Source of the DNA: an uncultured Flammeovirgaceae bacterium
Lineage (GTDB): Bacteria > Bacteroidota > Bacteroidia > Cytophagales > Cyclobacteriaceae
DNA: 57,910 bases
Assembly: GCA_937883755.1 (NCBI GenBank)
Contig: CAKZYA010000064.1
Coordinates: 1 to 57,910 of the forward strand
Direction of reading: 5' to 3'
Shown here in pieces: positions 16,830 through 25,778 of this stretch; position 1 is the stretch's first letter; the number at the start of each line of letters is the position of its first letter. The notes below the pieces were generated by a model. That model had not been told where the DNA came from and made no database searches. It saw nothing but the letters and a program-made list of their open reading frames with translations. The position numbers and the translations under genes were made by a program.

Positions 16830-18563
16830 ATGGCACTGAGCGAACAAGAACTACACCGCCGCGAAGAACGGCAAAAACTGATGGAGGCCGGAATCAATCC
16901 GTACCCTTCCGAAACCTTTGAAATTACTACCACTACTGAAGATATTCACCAGAATTTTGAGAAAGAACCCGAGCGGTTTGAGCAAGTAAGTCTAGCCGGA
17001 CGGCTGATGCGCCGCCGCATTATGGGCAAGGCGTCTTTTGCCGAGATTCAGGATGCTGCCGGACGAATTCAGATTTACGTAGCCCGCGATGAGATTTGTC
17101 CGGGCGAGGATAAGTCGCTGTACAATACAGTTTTTAAGCAACTGCTCGATTTGGGCGATATTGTCGGCGTGAACGGCTTTATCTTTACCACTAAAACCGG
17201 AGAAACTACGGTACATGTGAAAGAGCTGACCGTATTGACTAAATCACTTCGACCATTACCGCTACCGAAGGAAGTGCAAGACGAGGAAGGTAATACCAAA
17301 ACCTACGATGCCTTTACTGACCCCGAGCAGCGGTACCGCCAGCGTTACGTTGACCTAATTGTAAATCCGAAGGTACGAGAAACCTTCCGCCAACGTACCA
17401 AACTAGTTAGCTCTATCCGCAACTTTCTGGATGGTCAGGGTTACCTGGAGGTAGAAACTCCCATTTTGCAACCGTTGTACGGTGGCGCAGCCGCCCGCCC
17501 GTTCAAGACTCACCACAATACGCTGGACATGACGCTTTATCTGCGGATTGCCAATGAACTGTATTTAAAGCGACTGATTGTAGGTGGATTTGATGGGGTA
17601 TATGAGTTTGCCAAAGACTTTCGGAACGAAGGTATGTCCCGCTTCCATAATCCCGAATTTACCCAAGTTGAACTCTACGTAGCCTACAAAGACTACGAGT
17701 GGATGATGGATTTGGTAGAAGAAATGATTGAGCGGGCCGCTCTAGACTTGCATGGAACCACTGAAGTGCAAGTTGGAGAGAATACCATCAATTTCCAACG
17801 TCCGTGGAAACGATTCACCATGTTTGAGGCCATTCAGCACTATACTGACATTGACATCAGCGAAATGGACGAAACTCAATTGCGAGAAACCGCCCACCAG
17901 CTAAACGTGCCGATTGATGATACGATGGGCAAAGGAAAACTGATTGACGAAATCTTCGGGGAAACCTGTGAACCTAAGCTAATCCAGCCCACCTTCATTA
18001 CCGATTATCCGGTAGAAATGTCACCCCTAGCGAAGAAGCACCGTAGCAAACCCGGCTTGGTAGAACGCTTTGAAGCTATCTGCAACGGAAAAGAAATTTG
18101 CAACGCCTTCTCCGAACTTAACGACCCTATCGACCAGCGCGAACGCTTCGAAGAGCAACTCACGCTAGGTAAACGGGGCGACGAAGAAGCGATGACACTG
18201 GATGAAGATTTTCTCCGTGCCCTGGAATACGGAATGCCGCCTACCGCCGGACTCGGCGTAGGCATTGACCGTCTGGCGATGATTATGACTAATCAACCGT
18301 CGATTCAAGAAGTACTTTTCTTCCCCCAAATGAAGCCAGAAGCCAAGCAGGCAGAATCATCCGACCAAGAATTTGTTGATCGCGGAGTACAACCGGAGCT
18401 AATTCCGGTGCTGCACAAGCTAGGTATTGTCACGATTACTCAGCTTCAGGAAGCCTCCCCCAACAAGCTGCATAACGACGTATGCGGAATGCGCAAGAAG
18501 ATGAAGCTCAAAGAGGTGAAGAACCCTACAAAGGAAGAAGTAGAGGGGTGGATTGAAGACTGA
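16830..18563 (+). CDS. lysS: Lysyl-tRNA synthetase, class II, with C-terminal extension
   Basis: The 577-residue product charges tRNA-Lys with lysine. An OB-fold anticodon-binding domain lies at about residues 55-165 ([22 protein letters not shown]) and the class II catalytic domain at about 180-500, with motif 2 [19 protein letters not shown] and motif 3 [15 protein letters not shown]. About 70 residues follow the normal end (after FFPQMKPE) that contain a helix-hairpin-helix-like segment ([20 protein letters not shown]) and a lysine-rich tail; longer LysS proteins of this type occur in Bacteroidota. The gene is the first of a probable two-gene operon with the kinase-like gene that starts 7 bp later. 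Confidence 0.97.
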   Translation: MALSEQELHRREERQKLMEAGINPYPSETFEITTTTEDIHQNFEKEPERFEQVSLAGRLMRRRIMGKASFAEIQDAAGRIQIYVARDEICPGEDKSLYNTVFKQLLDLGDIVGVNGFIFTTKTGETTVHVKELTVLTKSLRPLPLPKEVQDEEGNTKTYDAFTDPEQRYRQRYVDLIVNPKVRETFRQRTKLVSSIRNFLDGQGYLEVETPILQPLYGGAAARPFKTHHNTLDMTLYLRIANELYLKRLIVGGFDGVYEFAKDFRNEGMSRFHNPEFTQVELYVAYKDYEWMMDLVEEMIERAALDLHGTTEVQVGENTINFQRPWKRFTMFEAIQHYTDIDISEMDETQLRETAHQLNVPIDDTMGKGKLIDEIFGETCEPKLIQPTFITDYPVEMSPLAKKHRSKPGLVERFEAICNGKEICNAFSELNDPIDQRERFEEQLTLGKRGDEEAMTLDEDFLRALEYGMPPTAGLGVGIDRLAMIMTNQPSIQEVLFFPQMKPEAKQAESSDQEFVDRGVQPELIPVLHKLGIVTITQLQEASPNKLHNDVCGMRKKMKLKEVKNPTKEEVEGWIED

Positions 18564-18570
18564 TGATACA

Positions 18571-19095
18571 ATGGAAAAACGCTATCCCAAAACCCTCTCC
18601 CAGGGAGCGAACAACACGGTAATTGCGCTATCGTCTACCGAGGTAGCCAAGCTGTTCACCGAAGATACTCGTTCTGATATTGGTTCAGAAGCCGAGAAGA
18701 TGAAGTACGCCAATCAGATAAATACACTGGTGGTCAAGTTTATGCGTCTCGATCTGGATGAAGCTAAAAAATGGGAAATGCTAGTGATGGAGCGGCTTTA
18801 TCCACTTGATTTTCGTACTTACGAGTACGAGGCAAGAGTATTACAAATGGATGTTTTCGAGGAGGAGCTAAAACAGCTTCATGAAGGCGGATTCGTACAC
18901 CGCGATATACGCCGCCCCTCCAGCGAAGCCGGCGAAGTTTTCGACAATATTTTCCTAACCGAGCAAGGTATTCGATTAATTGACGTAGGCATTTCAGCTA
19001 CGCGAAGTACGGTTGGAGAGAAGCTATTCTCACTATATGTTGATCAAGAGAAGGAAGAATTAGCTGCTTTTAGGAGTTACTATTTGTCTCGATGA
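18571..19095 (+). CDS. Minimal protein-kinase-like protein
   Basis: The product has 174 residues from the ATG at 18571, 7 bp after the lysS stop (a TTG overlapping lysS is a less likely start). Kinase landmarks appear in order: VAKLF with Lys27, Glu40 or Glu42 as the possible paired acid, a hinge-like VMERLYP (residues 72-78), a catalytic-loop-like HRD at 110-112 followed by Asn126, and DVG (138-140) in place of DFG. The gap between the HRD Asp and the Asn is 14 residues rather than the usual 5, and the lobe after DVG is very short. It could be an active compact kinase or a pseudokinase. Co-transcription with lysS is likely. Confidence 0.82.
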   Translation: MEKRYPKTLSQGANNTVIALSSTEVAKLFTEDTRSDIGSEAEKMKYANQINTLVVKFMRLDLDEAKKWEMLVMERLYPLDFRTYEYEARVLQMDVFEEELKQLHEGGFVHRDIRRPSSEAGEVFDNIFLTEQGIRLIDVGISATRSTVGEKLFSLYVDQEKEELAAFRSYYLSR

Positions 19096-19274
19096 ATAGA
19101 CAACTATCGTTAGCCTCTAGCTAGGCTCTGTAGGCTCAACCTTTCAAATATCCATAAACCATTTTTAGCATTGCCATTTGCAAATAGCCCTGTCAGCTTA
19201 TGGGGCTTAGCATCTGCCACCTTCAGTTTTAGGATATCCAGAGTTGATGTTTTGCCTTAATTTTCCACATTTTC

Positions 19275-19997
19275 TCAGCTCGTTCGGCAAAGACGTCCAC
19301 AGTATTCTCTATAGTAATAGCAAGCCTTAGTTCGACCTTCGTTAAAGACGACCCTCGAAAATGCTAAGGTTGCGACTACACGGTCTTGTTCAGTTGACTC
19401 GAAGTTCACTGGACGGAGTTGGTAATCTCCTACATTCGTAAGTTCCTCGAATTCTAGGTGTTTACTCTCAAAATCGGGCTCAACAAGTTTTATCATTAAT
19501 AGCCGCCATGAATCCTCGAGTCGTATATTTTCTCTAAACCCTTCTTCAGTTAACCTATGAGATAGGTTAAGAAAATCTAATCTCGGAACAGTTAGAGAGT
19601 CATAGATTAGTAGGATAATGTTCCGTTTGTCCTTTTTAGGATTATCAAGGAGTTTATACCAGTTAATGGAATCTTCTTCGTATTGCTCCCAATCGAAATT
19701 GTTGAAAACGTTCAACAGGCTATCTCGTTCAAGTTGCCACTCTTTAGCTCTAGTTAGACTATCTTTACCTTCGTAAGGTCCACCATCCAACTCTATTGTG
19801 AACTCGATTTCACCCTCAATTTCGTTGTAAAGCGAATCAGGGTGAGTTGGTTTGTACGGCGGTGGTGGGGGAGGTTCATTGTAGTAGTATGTTCCGACCA
19901 TCTCCATGAATGTAGCATTAATCACTTCTTGTTCGAGTGATAGTTGTGGAGAGCAGCCTTCCAGAACAATAGCAATTAGAAGTAAAACTTTTCTCAT
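19275..19997 (-). CDS. Lipoprotein of unknown function
   Basis: The product is 240 residues from the ATG at 19995-19997, which gives a textbook lipoprotein signal (MRKVLLLIAIVLEGC, Cys15); the longer ORF would bury this signal behind 27 residues. A run of six prolines (NEPPPPPPYKPT) follows about 28 residues after the lipid-modified cysteine, as often seen in surface-lipoprotein linkers. The rest is acidic, with no recognised domain, and ends in a cysteine-containing segment (CYYYREYCGRLC). The gene is flanked by lysS-kinase (convergent) and ileS (divergent). Function unknown. Confidence 0.7.
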   Translation of the reverse strand: MRKVLLLIAIVLEGCSPQLSLEQEVINATFMEMVGTYYYNEPPPPPPYKPTHPDSLYNEIEGEIEFTIELDGGPYEGKDSLTRAKEWQLERDSLLNVFNNFDWEQYEEDSINWYKLLDNPKKDKRNIILLIYDSLTVPRLDFLNLSHRLTEEGFRENIRLEDSWRLLMIKLVEPDFESKHLEFEELTNVGDYQLRPVNFESTEQDRVVATLAFSRVVFNEGRTKACYYYREYCGRLCRTS

Positions 19998-20090
19998 GAG
20001 AGTAATTGAGGGTAACAACCAAATAAACGTACTGATGAGTTTATTTGTCATGTTCACTACATACCAAATATAGTTCACGCAAATGAATGT

Positions 20091-20113
20091 CTAAAGCGCG
20101 TATATCGCTTTAG
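20091..20113. repeat. 8-bp palindrome upstream of ileS
   Basis: CTAAAGCG (20091-20098) and CGCTTTAG (20106-20113) enclose a 7-base loop. The same arm sequence, CTAAAGCG, forms part of the 17-bp palindrome at 3239-3274, so the two may belong to one loose intergenic palindrome family. Confidence 0.4.
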
Positions 20114-20212
20114 CTCTTTAAAAAGCTGATTCTGTAAGTAAATAGATCAACAGCAAAATTGTCCTCATCCCTCCAAATCTTTTCCCCGCTATTCGCGTTA
20201 TCTAGAGTCAGA

Positions 20213-20244
20213 TTGGGCAAAAACCCTGACAGATTGTACCTTTG
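20213..20244 (+). promoter_or_regulatory. ileS promoter
   Basis: TTG at 20213-20215 and TACCTTTG at 20237-20244 are separated by 21 bp, an exact match to the Bacteroidota -33/-7 promoter pattern. Transcription would begin about 20 bp before the ileS ATG at 20276. No T-box-like leader is visible. Confidence 0.65.
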
Positions 20245-20275
20245 CCCTTTCCATATCTAAACAGTGAGGTTCAGC

Positions 20276-23200
20276 ATGGCTCAGTCCGAAAAATTTCCGG
20301 AATACAAGCAAGTACACTATCCTAGCATTGCCGGTGAGGTTTTAAAGTTCTGGCAGGAACAGAATATTTTTGAAAAATCCATCGAGCAGCGTCCGACTGA
20401 TCAGTCCTTTACCTTTTACGAAGGGCCACCTTCGGCGAACGGTACGCCGGGTATTCACCATGTGATGGCAAGGAGTATTAAGGATATTTTTTGCCGTTAC
20501 CACACCCTGAAAGGAAAGCGAGTAGAACGTAAAGGTGGTTGGGATACGCACGGTTTGCCGGTAGAGCTAAAAGTAGAGAAGGAGCTAGGTATTACGAAGG
20601 AAGACATCGGTACAAAAATCTCTATTGAAGAATACAATCAGCGGTGCCGGGAGGCAGTGATGAAGTTCAAAAGCGAGTGGGATGATTTGACCCAGAAAAT
20701 GGGGTACTGGGTTGATCTAGACAATCCTTACATCACCTTTGAGCGGGAGTACATGGAAACGCTATGGCACCTGCTCAAGCAATTGTACGAAAAGGATTTA
20801 ATCTACAAGGGTTACACCATTCAGCCTTACTCTCCCGCTGCCGGAACCGGACTAAGCTCTCATGAGCTGAATATGCCTGGTACTTATCAGGATGTGAAGG
20901 ATACATCTGCGGTGGCCCAGTTTAAAGTGAAGGGCACGGAGAATGACTACCTGATTGCCTGGACCACTACGCCCTGGACGCTTCCCGCCAACTCTGGTAT
21001 TGCCGTAGGAGCAAATATTGACTACGTAAAGATCAAAACCTTTAACCAGTATACCTACGAGCCAATTAACGTGATACTGGCAAAAGACCGAATGAGTGCT
21101 TACTTCAGTGAGAAGGCTAAAGATGTAGCCATTGGAGATTACTCTCCCGGCGATAAGCTCATTCCTTATCAAGTTATTGAAACGATGAAAGGAAAGGAGC
21201 TAGTCGGCACTAAATACGAACAATTATTGCCTTACATTACACTGCCCGAAGATTCTGGCGCATTCAGTGTTTTGGCGGGAGATTTTGTAACAACGGAAGA
21301 TGGTACTGGACTAGTCCACTTAGCGAAGACCTTTGGGGCGGATGACTTTCGGGTGCTGGAGCAGCACGGCATTCCGGGCATTATGGTGAAGGATGAAAAC
21401 GGTAATGACGCACCCATTGTCAACAAAAAGGGTCGTTTCGTAGCTGAGATTACCGACTTTGCCGATATGCCCGTGAAGAACTACGATGATGAAGACGAGA
21501 ATGCGGCTGGCTATCAGTCGACTGATGTGAAGATTGCAATCAAGCTGAAGCAGGAAAATAAGGCGTTTAAAGTTGAGAAGTACGAGCACTCCTATCCTCA
21601 CTGCTGGCGAACTGATAAACCTATTCTGTATTATCCGTTAGAATCTTGGTTCATCCGCACTACCGCCAAGAAAGACCAACTGGTAGCTCTGAACAAAACG
21701 ATTCACTGGAAGCCTGAATCTACTGGAACCGGACGCTTTGGCAACTGGCTGGAAAATCTGGTCGACTGGAATCTGAGCCGCTCCCGCTACTGGGGCACTC
21801 CGCTACCCATCTGGCGCACCGAAGATGGTAAGGAAGAAAAGTGTATCGGCTCAGTAGCTGAGCTTGCCGAAGAAATTGAGAAAGCGAACAAAGCTTTTGC
21901 AGATGATACCAAGCTGATTCAGAAAAATAATGATGCTTTAGCGAAGGAAGATTTGCACCGACCTTATGTAGATTGGATTACGCTGGTCAGTGATAGCGGT
22001 CAAAAAATGATGCGCGAAGCGGATTTGATCGATGTTTGGTTCGATTCGGGTGCGATGCCCTACGCTCAGTGGCATTATCCATTTGAAAATCAAGAAGTAT
22101 TTGAGCAGCGCTACCCGGCTGATTTTATCTCCGAGGGGGTTGACCAAACTCGTGGCTGGTTCTTTACCTTACATACCATTGCCGGATTATTGTACGATAG
22201 TGTAGCTTTCAAAAACGTAGTATCGACCGGACTGGTGCTAGACAAAAATGGTAACAAAATGTCTAAGCGGTTGGGTAATGCGGTTGATCCGTTTTCTACG
22301 CTGGCAGAACACGGTCCGGACGCCACCCGCTGGTACATGATCTCCAACGCTAATCCGTGGGATAATTTAAAGTTTGATATTGAAGGCGTAAAAGAAGTAC
22401 AACGTCGCTTCTTCGGAACACTGCAAAACACCTACGCCTTCTTCGCACTCTACGCCAACTTGGATAACTTCACTTTTGCTGAAGCAGAAATTCCTCTCGA
22501 GCAACGAACTGAAAGCGACCGATGGATTATCTCTAAACTGCACAGCTTAGTAAAGCAGGTAGATCAAGCTTACGCTGATTACGAGCCAACCCGAGCCGCC
22601 CGAGCCATTCAAGATTTTACGATCGATGATCTAAGTAACTGGTACGTTCGCCTCAATCGTAAGCGATTTTGGCAGGGCGAGTACAACGAAAATAAACAGG
22701 CTGCTTACCAAACACTATATACTTGTTTGGTCACATTAGCTCAGCTATCATCACCAATTGCCCCCTTTTATTCCGAACATCTGTTCCGAAGCTTGAATCA
22801 GGTAAGCCAACAACAGAGCAAAGAATCAGTACACCTGACTGACTTTCCGCAGGCGGATGAAAAGGCAATTGACACGCACCTGGAAAACAAGATGCAAATG
22901 GCTCAGTCCGCTTCATCGCTAGTACACTCATTGCGAAAGCAACATACGATCAAAGTCCGGCAACCACTGTCGCGCATTCTAATTCCGATATTAGATGCTG
23001 ATTTTAAGCAGCAACTGGAGGAGGTAGAAAACATCATTCTGTCGGAAGTAAACGTGAAAGGAATCGAATATATCGATGATACTTCGGGGGTACTGGTGAA
23101 AAAGATTAAGCCTAATTTCCGTAAGCTAGGGAAGCAGTACGGTCCCATGATGAAAGATATCAGCAAGGCGGTAGCGCAAATGGATCAGGAAGAAATCAAC

Positions 23201-23641
23201 CGGCTGGAGCAAGAGCAAAAATACGAACTTGCTTTGCCCCAAGAGCGTATTACTCTTACGAATGAAGATGTAGAGATTACCTCGGAAGATATTCCCGGCT
23301 GGTCGGTAGCAAGAGAGGGAAATATTACAGTCGCATTAGACATTACCATTACTGAAGAGCTACGACAAGAAGGCGTTGCTCGCGATCTGGTGAACCGTAT
23401 TCAAAACCTGCGGAAAGACCAAGGACTGGATGTACAAGATAAGATTCGGGTGAAAGTCGCGAAAGGAGATACACTGCTGAACGAGGCGGTGCTTAACCAT
23501 CAGAAATATATCTGTCAGGAAACCCAGGCCGTAGAATTATCATTGGTGAATACGTTATCCAACGGAACTTCGTTAGAGATAGATGGTATAACCGTCAGCA
23601 TCGCGCTGACCGTAGAAGAAAAAGCAGTAGCAAATGGCTAG
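20276..23641 (+). CDS. ileS: Isoleucyl-tRNA synthetase (long, eukaryote-like type)
   Basis: The product has 1121 residues from the ATG at 20276; a GTG four codons earlier is the alternative. It charges tRNA-Ile with isoleucine and carries an editing domain. Visible motifs are the class I HIGH-type site as GPPSANGTPGIHH (about residue 50), WDTHGLPVELKVEKELGI, the editing-domain YLIAWTTTPWTLPAN, TRGWFFTL, and KMSKRLGNAVDP (about residue 660). The length and the HGLPVE/NANPWDN style match the eukaryote-like type of IleS, which in other bacteria is linked to low mupirocin sensitivity. It is followed by lspA after 53 bp, as in many bacteria. Confidence 0.98.
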   Translation: MAQSEKFPEYKQVHYPSIAGEVLKFWQEQNIFEKSIEQRPTDQSFTFYEGPPSANGTPGIHHVMARSIKDIFCRYHTLKGKRVERKGGWDTHGLPVELKVEKELGITKEDIGTKISIEEYNQRCREAVMKFKSEWDDLTQKMGYWVDLDNPYITFEREYMETLWHLLKQLYEKDLIYKGYTIQPYSPAAGTGLSSHELNMPGTYQDVKDTSAVAQFKVKGTENDYLIAWTTTPWTLPANSGIAVGANIDYVKIKTFNQYTYEPINVILAKDRMSAYFSEKAKDVAIGDYSPGDKLIPYQVIETMKGKELVGTKYEQLLPYITLPEDSGAFSVLAGDFVTTEDGTGLVHLAKTFGADDFRVLEQHGIPGIMVKDENGNDAPIVNKKGRFVAEITDFADMPVKNYDDEDENAAGYQSTDVKIAIKLKQENKAFKVEKYEHSYPHCWRTDKPILYYPLESWFIRTTAKKDQLVALNKTIHWKPESTGTGRFGNWLENLVDWNLSRSRYWGTPLPIWRTEDGKEEKCIGSVAELAEEIEKANKAFADDTKLIQKNNDALAKEDLHRPYVDWITLVSDSGQKMMREADLIDVWFDSGAMPYAQWHYPFENQEVFEQRYPADFISEGVDQTRGWFFTLHTIAGLLYDSVAFKNVVSTGLVLDKNGNKMSKRLGNAVDPFSTLAEHGPDATRWYMISNANPWDNLKFDIEGVKEVQRRFFGTLQNTYAFFALYANLDNFTFAEAEIPLEQRTESDRWIISKLHSLVKQVDQAYADYEPTRAARAIQDFTIDDLSNWYVRLNRKRFWQGEYNENKQAAYQTLYTCLVTLAQLSSPIAPFYSEHLFRSLNQVSQQQSKESVHLTDFPQADEKAIDTHLENKMQMAQSASSLVHSLRKQHTIKVRQPLSRILIPILDADFKQQLEEVENIILSEVNVKGIEYIDDTSGVLVKKIKPNFRKLGKQYGPMMKDISKAVAQMDQEEINRLEQEQKYELALPQERITLTNEDVEITSEDIPGWSVAREGNITVALDITITEELRQEGVARDLVNRIQNLRKDQGLDVQDKIRVKVAKGDTLLNEAVLNHQKYICQETQAVELSLVNTLSNGTSLEIDGITVSIALTVEEKAVANG

Positions 23642-23694
23642 GGTATACGAAAGGCTTGTCAAATTATTGAAAAAACAGGTAAATAGAAATTAGC

Positions 23695-24342
23695 GTGAAA
23701 TACTGGAAATACTACTTGTTGAGTGTGGGCATTATTATCTTAGACCATACCGTGAAATTGCTTGTACACAACAATATGGATATGGGAGTAGTAGGGCAAA
23801 TTCCAGTATTAGGCGACTGGTTTAAACTGCATTACACTCTTAACCCTGGCATGGCATTCGGCATGGAACTAGGGTCAGAATATGGCAAACTTATCCTCAC
23901 GGTATTTCGCCTATTTGCTATGGTTGGGATTGCCTACTATCTCTACATACTAGCTAAAAAGCAAGTTCATCAGGGGCTGCTTTGGTCAGTAGCCCTAATT
24001 CTAGGGGGAGCTATTGGTAATGTGATTGATAGTGCCTTCTACGGCGTGCTATTAGATAATGCACCTTACGGCTCATCTACGCCCTGGTTTCACGGGCAGG
24101 TGATCGATATGTTTTACATCGACATCTGGGAAGGTCGAGTGGCTGATTGGGTACCTGTGTGGGGAGGCAAGTACATGGCACTCTGGCCTATCTTCAACAT
24201 TGCTGACGCTTCTATCTTTGTAGGTGTTGCCATTATCCTGCTTTTCCAGAACCGGTTTTTTGGGGAGAAAGAAGCCCACTCCGCCACTCCGGAAGTGCCG
24301 GCTTCTCAGTTAGAAAATCAGCAGTCTAATTCGATCGGCTAG
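23695..24342 (+). CDS. lspA: Lipoprotein signal peptidase
   Basis: The 215-residue product cleaves lipid-modified prolipoproteins in the inner membrane; the window encodes many lipobox proteins. Visible features are four membrane segments and the conserved LDHTVK, LNPGMAFGMEL, GGAIGNVIDS and FNIADASIFVG motifs, with the two catalytic aspartates in GNVID and NIADA. It is longer than Escherichia coli LspA because of an insertion around LLDNAPYGSSTPWFHGQVIDMFYI, common in Bacteroidota. The start is GTG at 23695, as no ATG precedes the first membrane helix. Its 3' end overlaps the convergent small lipoprotein gene by 17 bp. Confidence 0.95.
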   Translation: MKYWKYYLLSVGIIILDHTVKLLVHNNMDMGVVGQIPVLGDWFKLHYTLNPGMAFGMELGSEYGKLILTVFRLFAMVGIAYYLYILAKKQVHQGLLWSVALILGGAIGNVIDSAFYGVLLDNAPYGSSTPWFHGQVIDMFYIDIWEGRVADWVPVWGGKYMALWPIFNIADASIFVGVAIILLFQNRFFGEKEAHSATPEVPASQLENQQSNSIG

Positions 24343-24706
24343 CGGTCATACCAAAGCTATCGTAACCCGCTACTACTTCGCCATCGAAGGTATCACCCTC
24401 AAAGGTTCCATTTACGCTTAGCTCCGTACCTTGAAAGTAGAGGCTAGCGTTTAGCGCGTTATCTTCAATCTTTAGATTATCCATAGCAGCGTTGCCCAGC
24501 GAAGATTGCATCTCTCCGGTATAGTTATCACCATTTTTAGAGATAATCATCGTACCGTCTACTGTGCCATTAGGAGTACCCGTTACGCTATAGTTCCAGG
24601 TTCCGGCGGGATCGTAGGCCATTGTTTTAGAAGAAGCACAACTGGCTAGCCAAAGTAGAGCGACGAACAGAATAGAAGTGAGAGAGAAAGATACTAGTGT
24701 TTTCAT
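24326..24706 (-). CDS. Small lipoprotein, beta-rich
   Basis: The 126-residue product starts with a lipobox signal (FVALLWLASC, Cys23). The mature part is made of alternating beta strands with turns such as PAGTWNYSVTGTPNGTVDGTM and YTGEMQSSLGNAAM, resembling the lipocalin-like small envelope proteins of Bacteroidota, although no family is certain. It is convergent with lspA, with a 17-bp overlap of coding ends. Confidence 0.75.
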   Translation of the reverse strand: MKTLVSFSLTSILFVALLWLASCASSKTMAYDPAGTWNYSVTGTPNGTVDGTMIISKNGDNYTGEMQSSLGNAAMDNLKIEDNALNASLYFQGTELSVNGTFEGDTFDGEVVAGYDSFGMTASRSN

Positions 24707-24834
24707 AGGATTATAGGTTGTTTTTTACCACATAATCTTACGAAGAAAAGCTCGAACAAAAAAGGAGAAACCTAAAAGCCTCTCCAATCGAGTTACCTTG
24801 AAACTATCTTTCGGCAGTTACTCAAAATTCTGCT

Positions 24835-25503
24835 TCATCGGCTTGCTCTAATATTTGAATTACCGTAAAACTCTACTTCTGGATCATTATTTTTCAGCCG
24901 AATTAGGTTAGAAGTGTCACCGAGCACTTCATCTACCAAACCGTATTCCTGAGCTTCCAGTGCATTCAAAAAGCGATCTCTTCTAAAAAATTCCTCGATC
25001 TCTTCCCAAGAATGATTAGTGTTCTTACCTATAATGTGAAAGAGCTGAGCTTGTACCCGCTCTTGTTCGCGGGTGGCAATACGAACATCTTCCGTATAGC
25101 CTTTGGCTCCACCACCTGTCGGATGCATATGAATGGTAGCTTGAGCCAAGGCATACCGTCGCCCCTCGGCTCCACAGGTCAGCAACGCAGTACCCATACT
25201 ACCCGAAAAGCCAACAGCGACAGTTGAAACCGGAGCAGAAATCATTTGCATAGCATCGTAAATTGCCATTCCGGCGTACACACTGCCACCAGGAGACTGA
25301 ATATACATATCAATTTGCCGAGCCGGATCCTGACTGTTGAGATAGAGCAATTGCGCTACAATTACGTTAGCGATTTGGTCGTTGATGGCGGTACCGAGAA
25401 AAATAATGCGCTCCTTCAGCAGCAAGCTGTAAATATCGTACGCACGTTCTCCTCTTCCGCTCTGGTCAATGACCATCGGAACTACGCTGGATTGAATAAG
25501 CAT
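24835..25503 (-). CDS. ClpP-type serine protease (paralogue)
   Basis: The 222-residue product has the full ClpP fold pattern: IIFLGTAINDQIANVIVAQLLYL, IQSPGGSVYAGMAIYD, the catalytic Ser102 in GSMG, His127 in MHPTGGG and Asp176 in RRDRF. The spacings of 25 and 49 residues equal those of Escherichia coli ClpP. It is therefore expected to be proteolytically active as a barrel with an unfoldase such as ClpX. It has variant text around the active site (GFSGSMGTALLTCGAEG instead of the common ASMGA) and is not next to clpX, suggesting a second, specialised ClpP. It is the last gene of an operon that begins with an ECF sigma factor. Confidence 0.93.
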   Translation of the reverse strand: MLIQSSVVPMVIDQSGRGERAYDIYSLLLKERIIFLGTAINDQIANVIVAQLLYLNSQDPARQIDMYIQSPGGSVYAGMAIYDAMQMISAPVSTVAVGFSGSMGTALLTCGAEGRRYALAQATIHMHPTGGGAKGYTEDVRIATREQERVQAQLFHIIGKNTNHSWEEIEEFFRRDRFLNALEAQEYGLVDEVLGDTSNLIRLKNNDPEVEFYGNSNIRASR

Positions 25504-25508
25504 AATGA

Positions 25509-25778
25509 TTAAATTTTAAAGTACGACCGTACTTTGGTTTGAAATTTTTTGTAGGCTGAATCACTGAACACTTTTTTCCGAACCTGCCGGATTTCTCTCC
25601 GAAGCTGTCGTTGCCCGTACTCTCGGATGAGCTGATAAGTCTGTTTCTGAAAAGCCATTCGCTCCGCTAGTTCATGGTCTACCTGCATTCGTGCTTCCAT
25701 CAGCAATCGCTCGCTGATATCACCTTGCTGTTGGATATACTTTTCTATCTGCTCGGCCTCAATCAAGGAAGTCCTCAT
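25509..25778 (-). CDS. Small basic/helical protein between sigma factor and ClpP
   Basis: The 89-residue product is almost entirely helical in pattern and changes from acidic at its start to strongly basic at its end. No signal peptide or membrane helix is seen. Its N-terminal pattern (IEAEQIEKYIQQQGDISER...VDHELAERMAFQK) recalls the short N-terminal part of Bacteroidota anti-sigma-like proteins. It overlaps the sigma gene by 20 bp and ends 5 bp before clpP, so the three are translated together. A regulator of the sigma factor, or an adaptor or substrate of the protease, fits best; this is inferred from position. Confidence 0.7.
   Translation of the reverse strand: MRTSLIEAEQIEKYIQQQGDISERLLMEARMQVDHELAERMAFQKQTYQLIREYGQRQLRREIRQVRKKVFSDSAYKKFQTKVRSYFKI

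Noticed and set aside
20116-20275. Possible T-box or other tRNA-sensing leader before ileS
   Set aside because: The untranslated leader after the promoter is only about 20-25 bases, and no specifier loop or T-box sequence was found.
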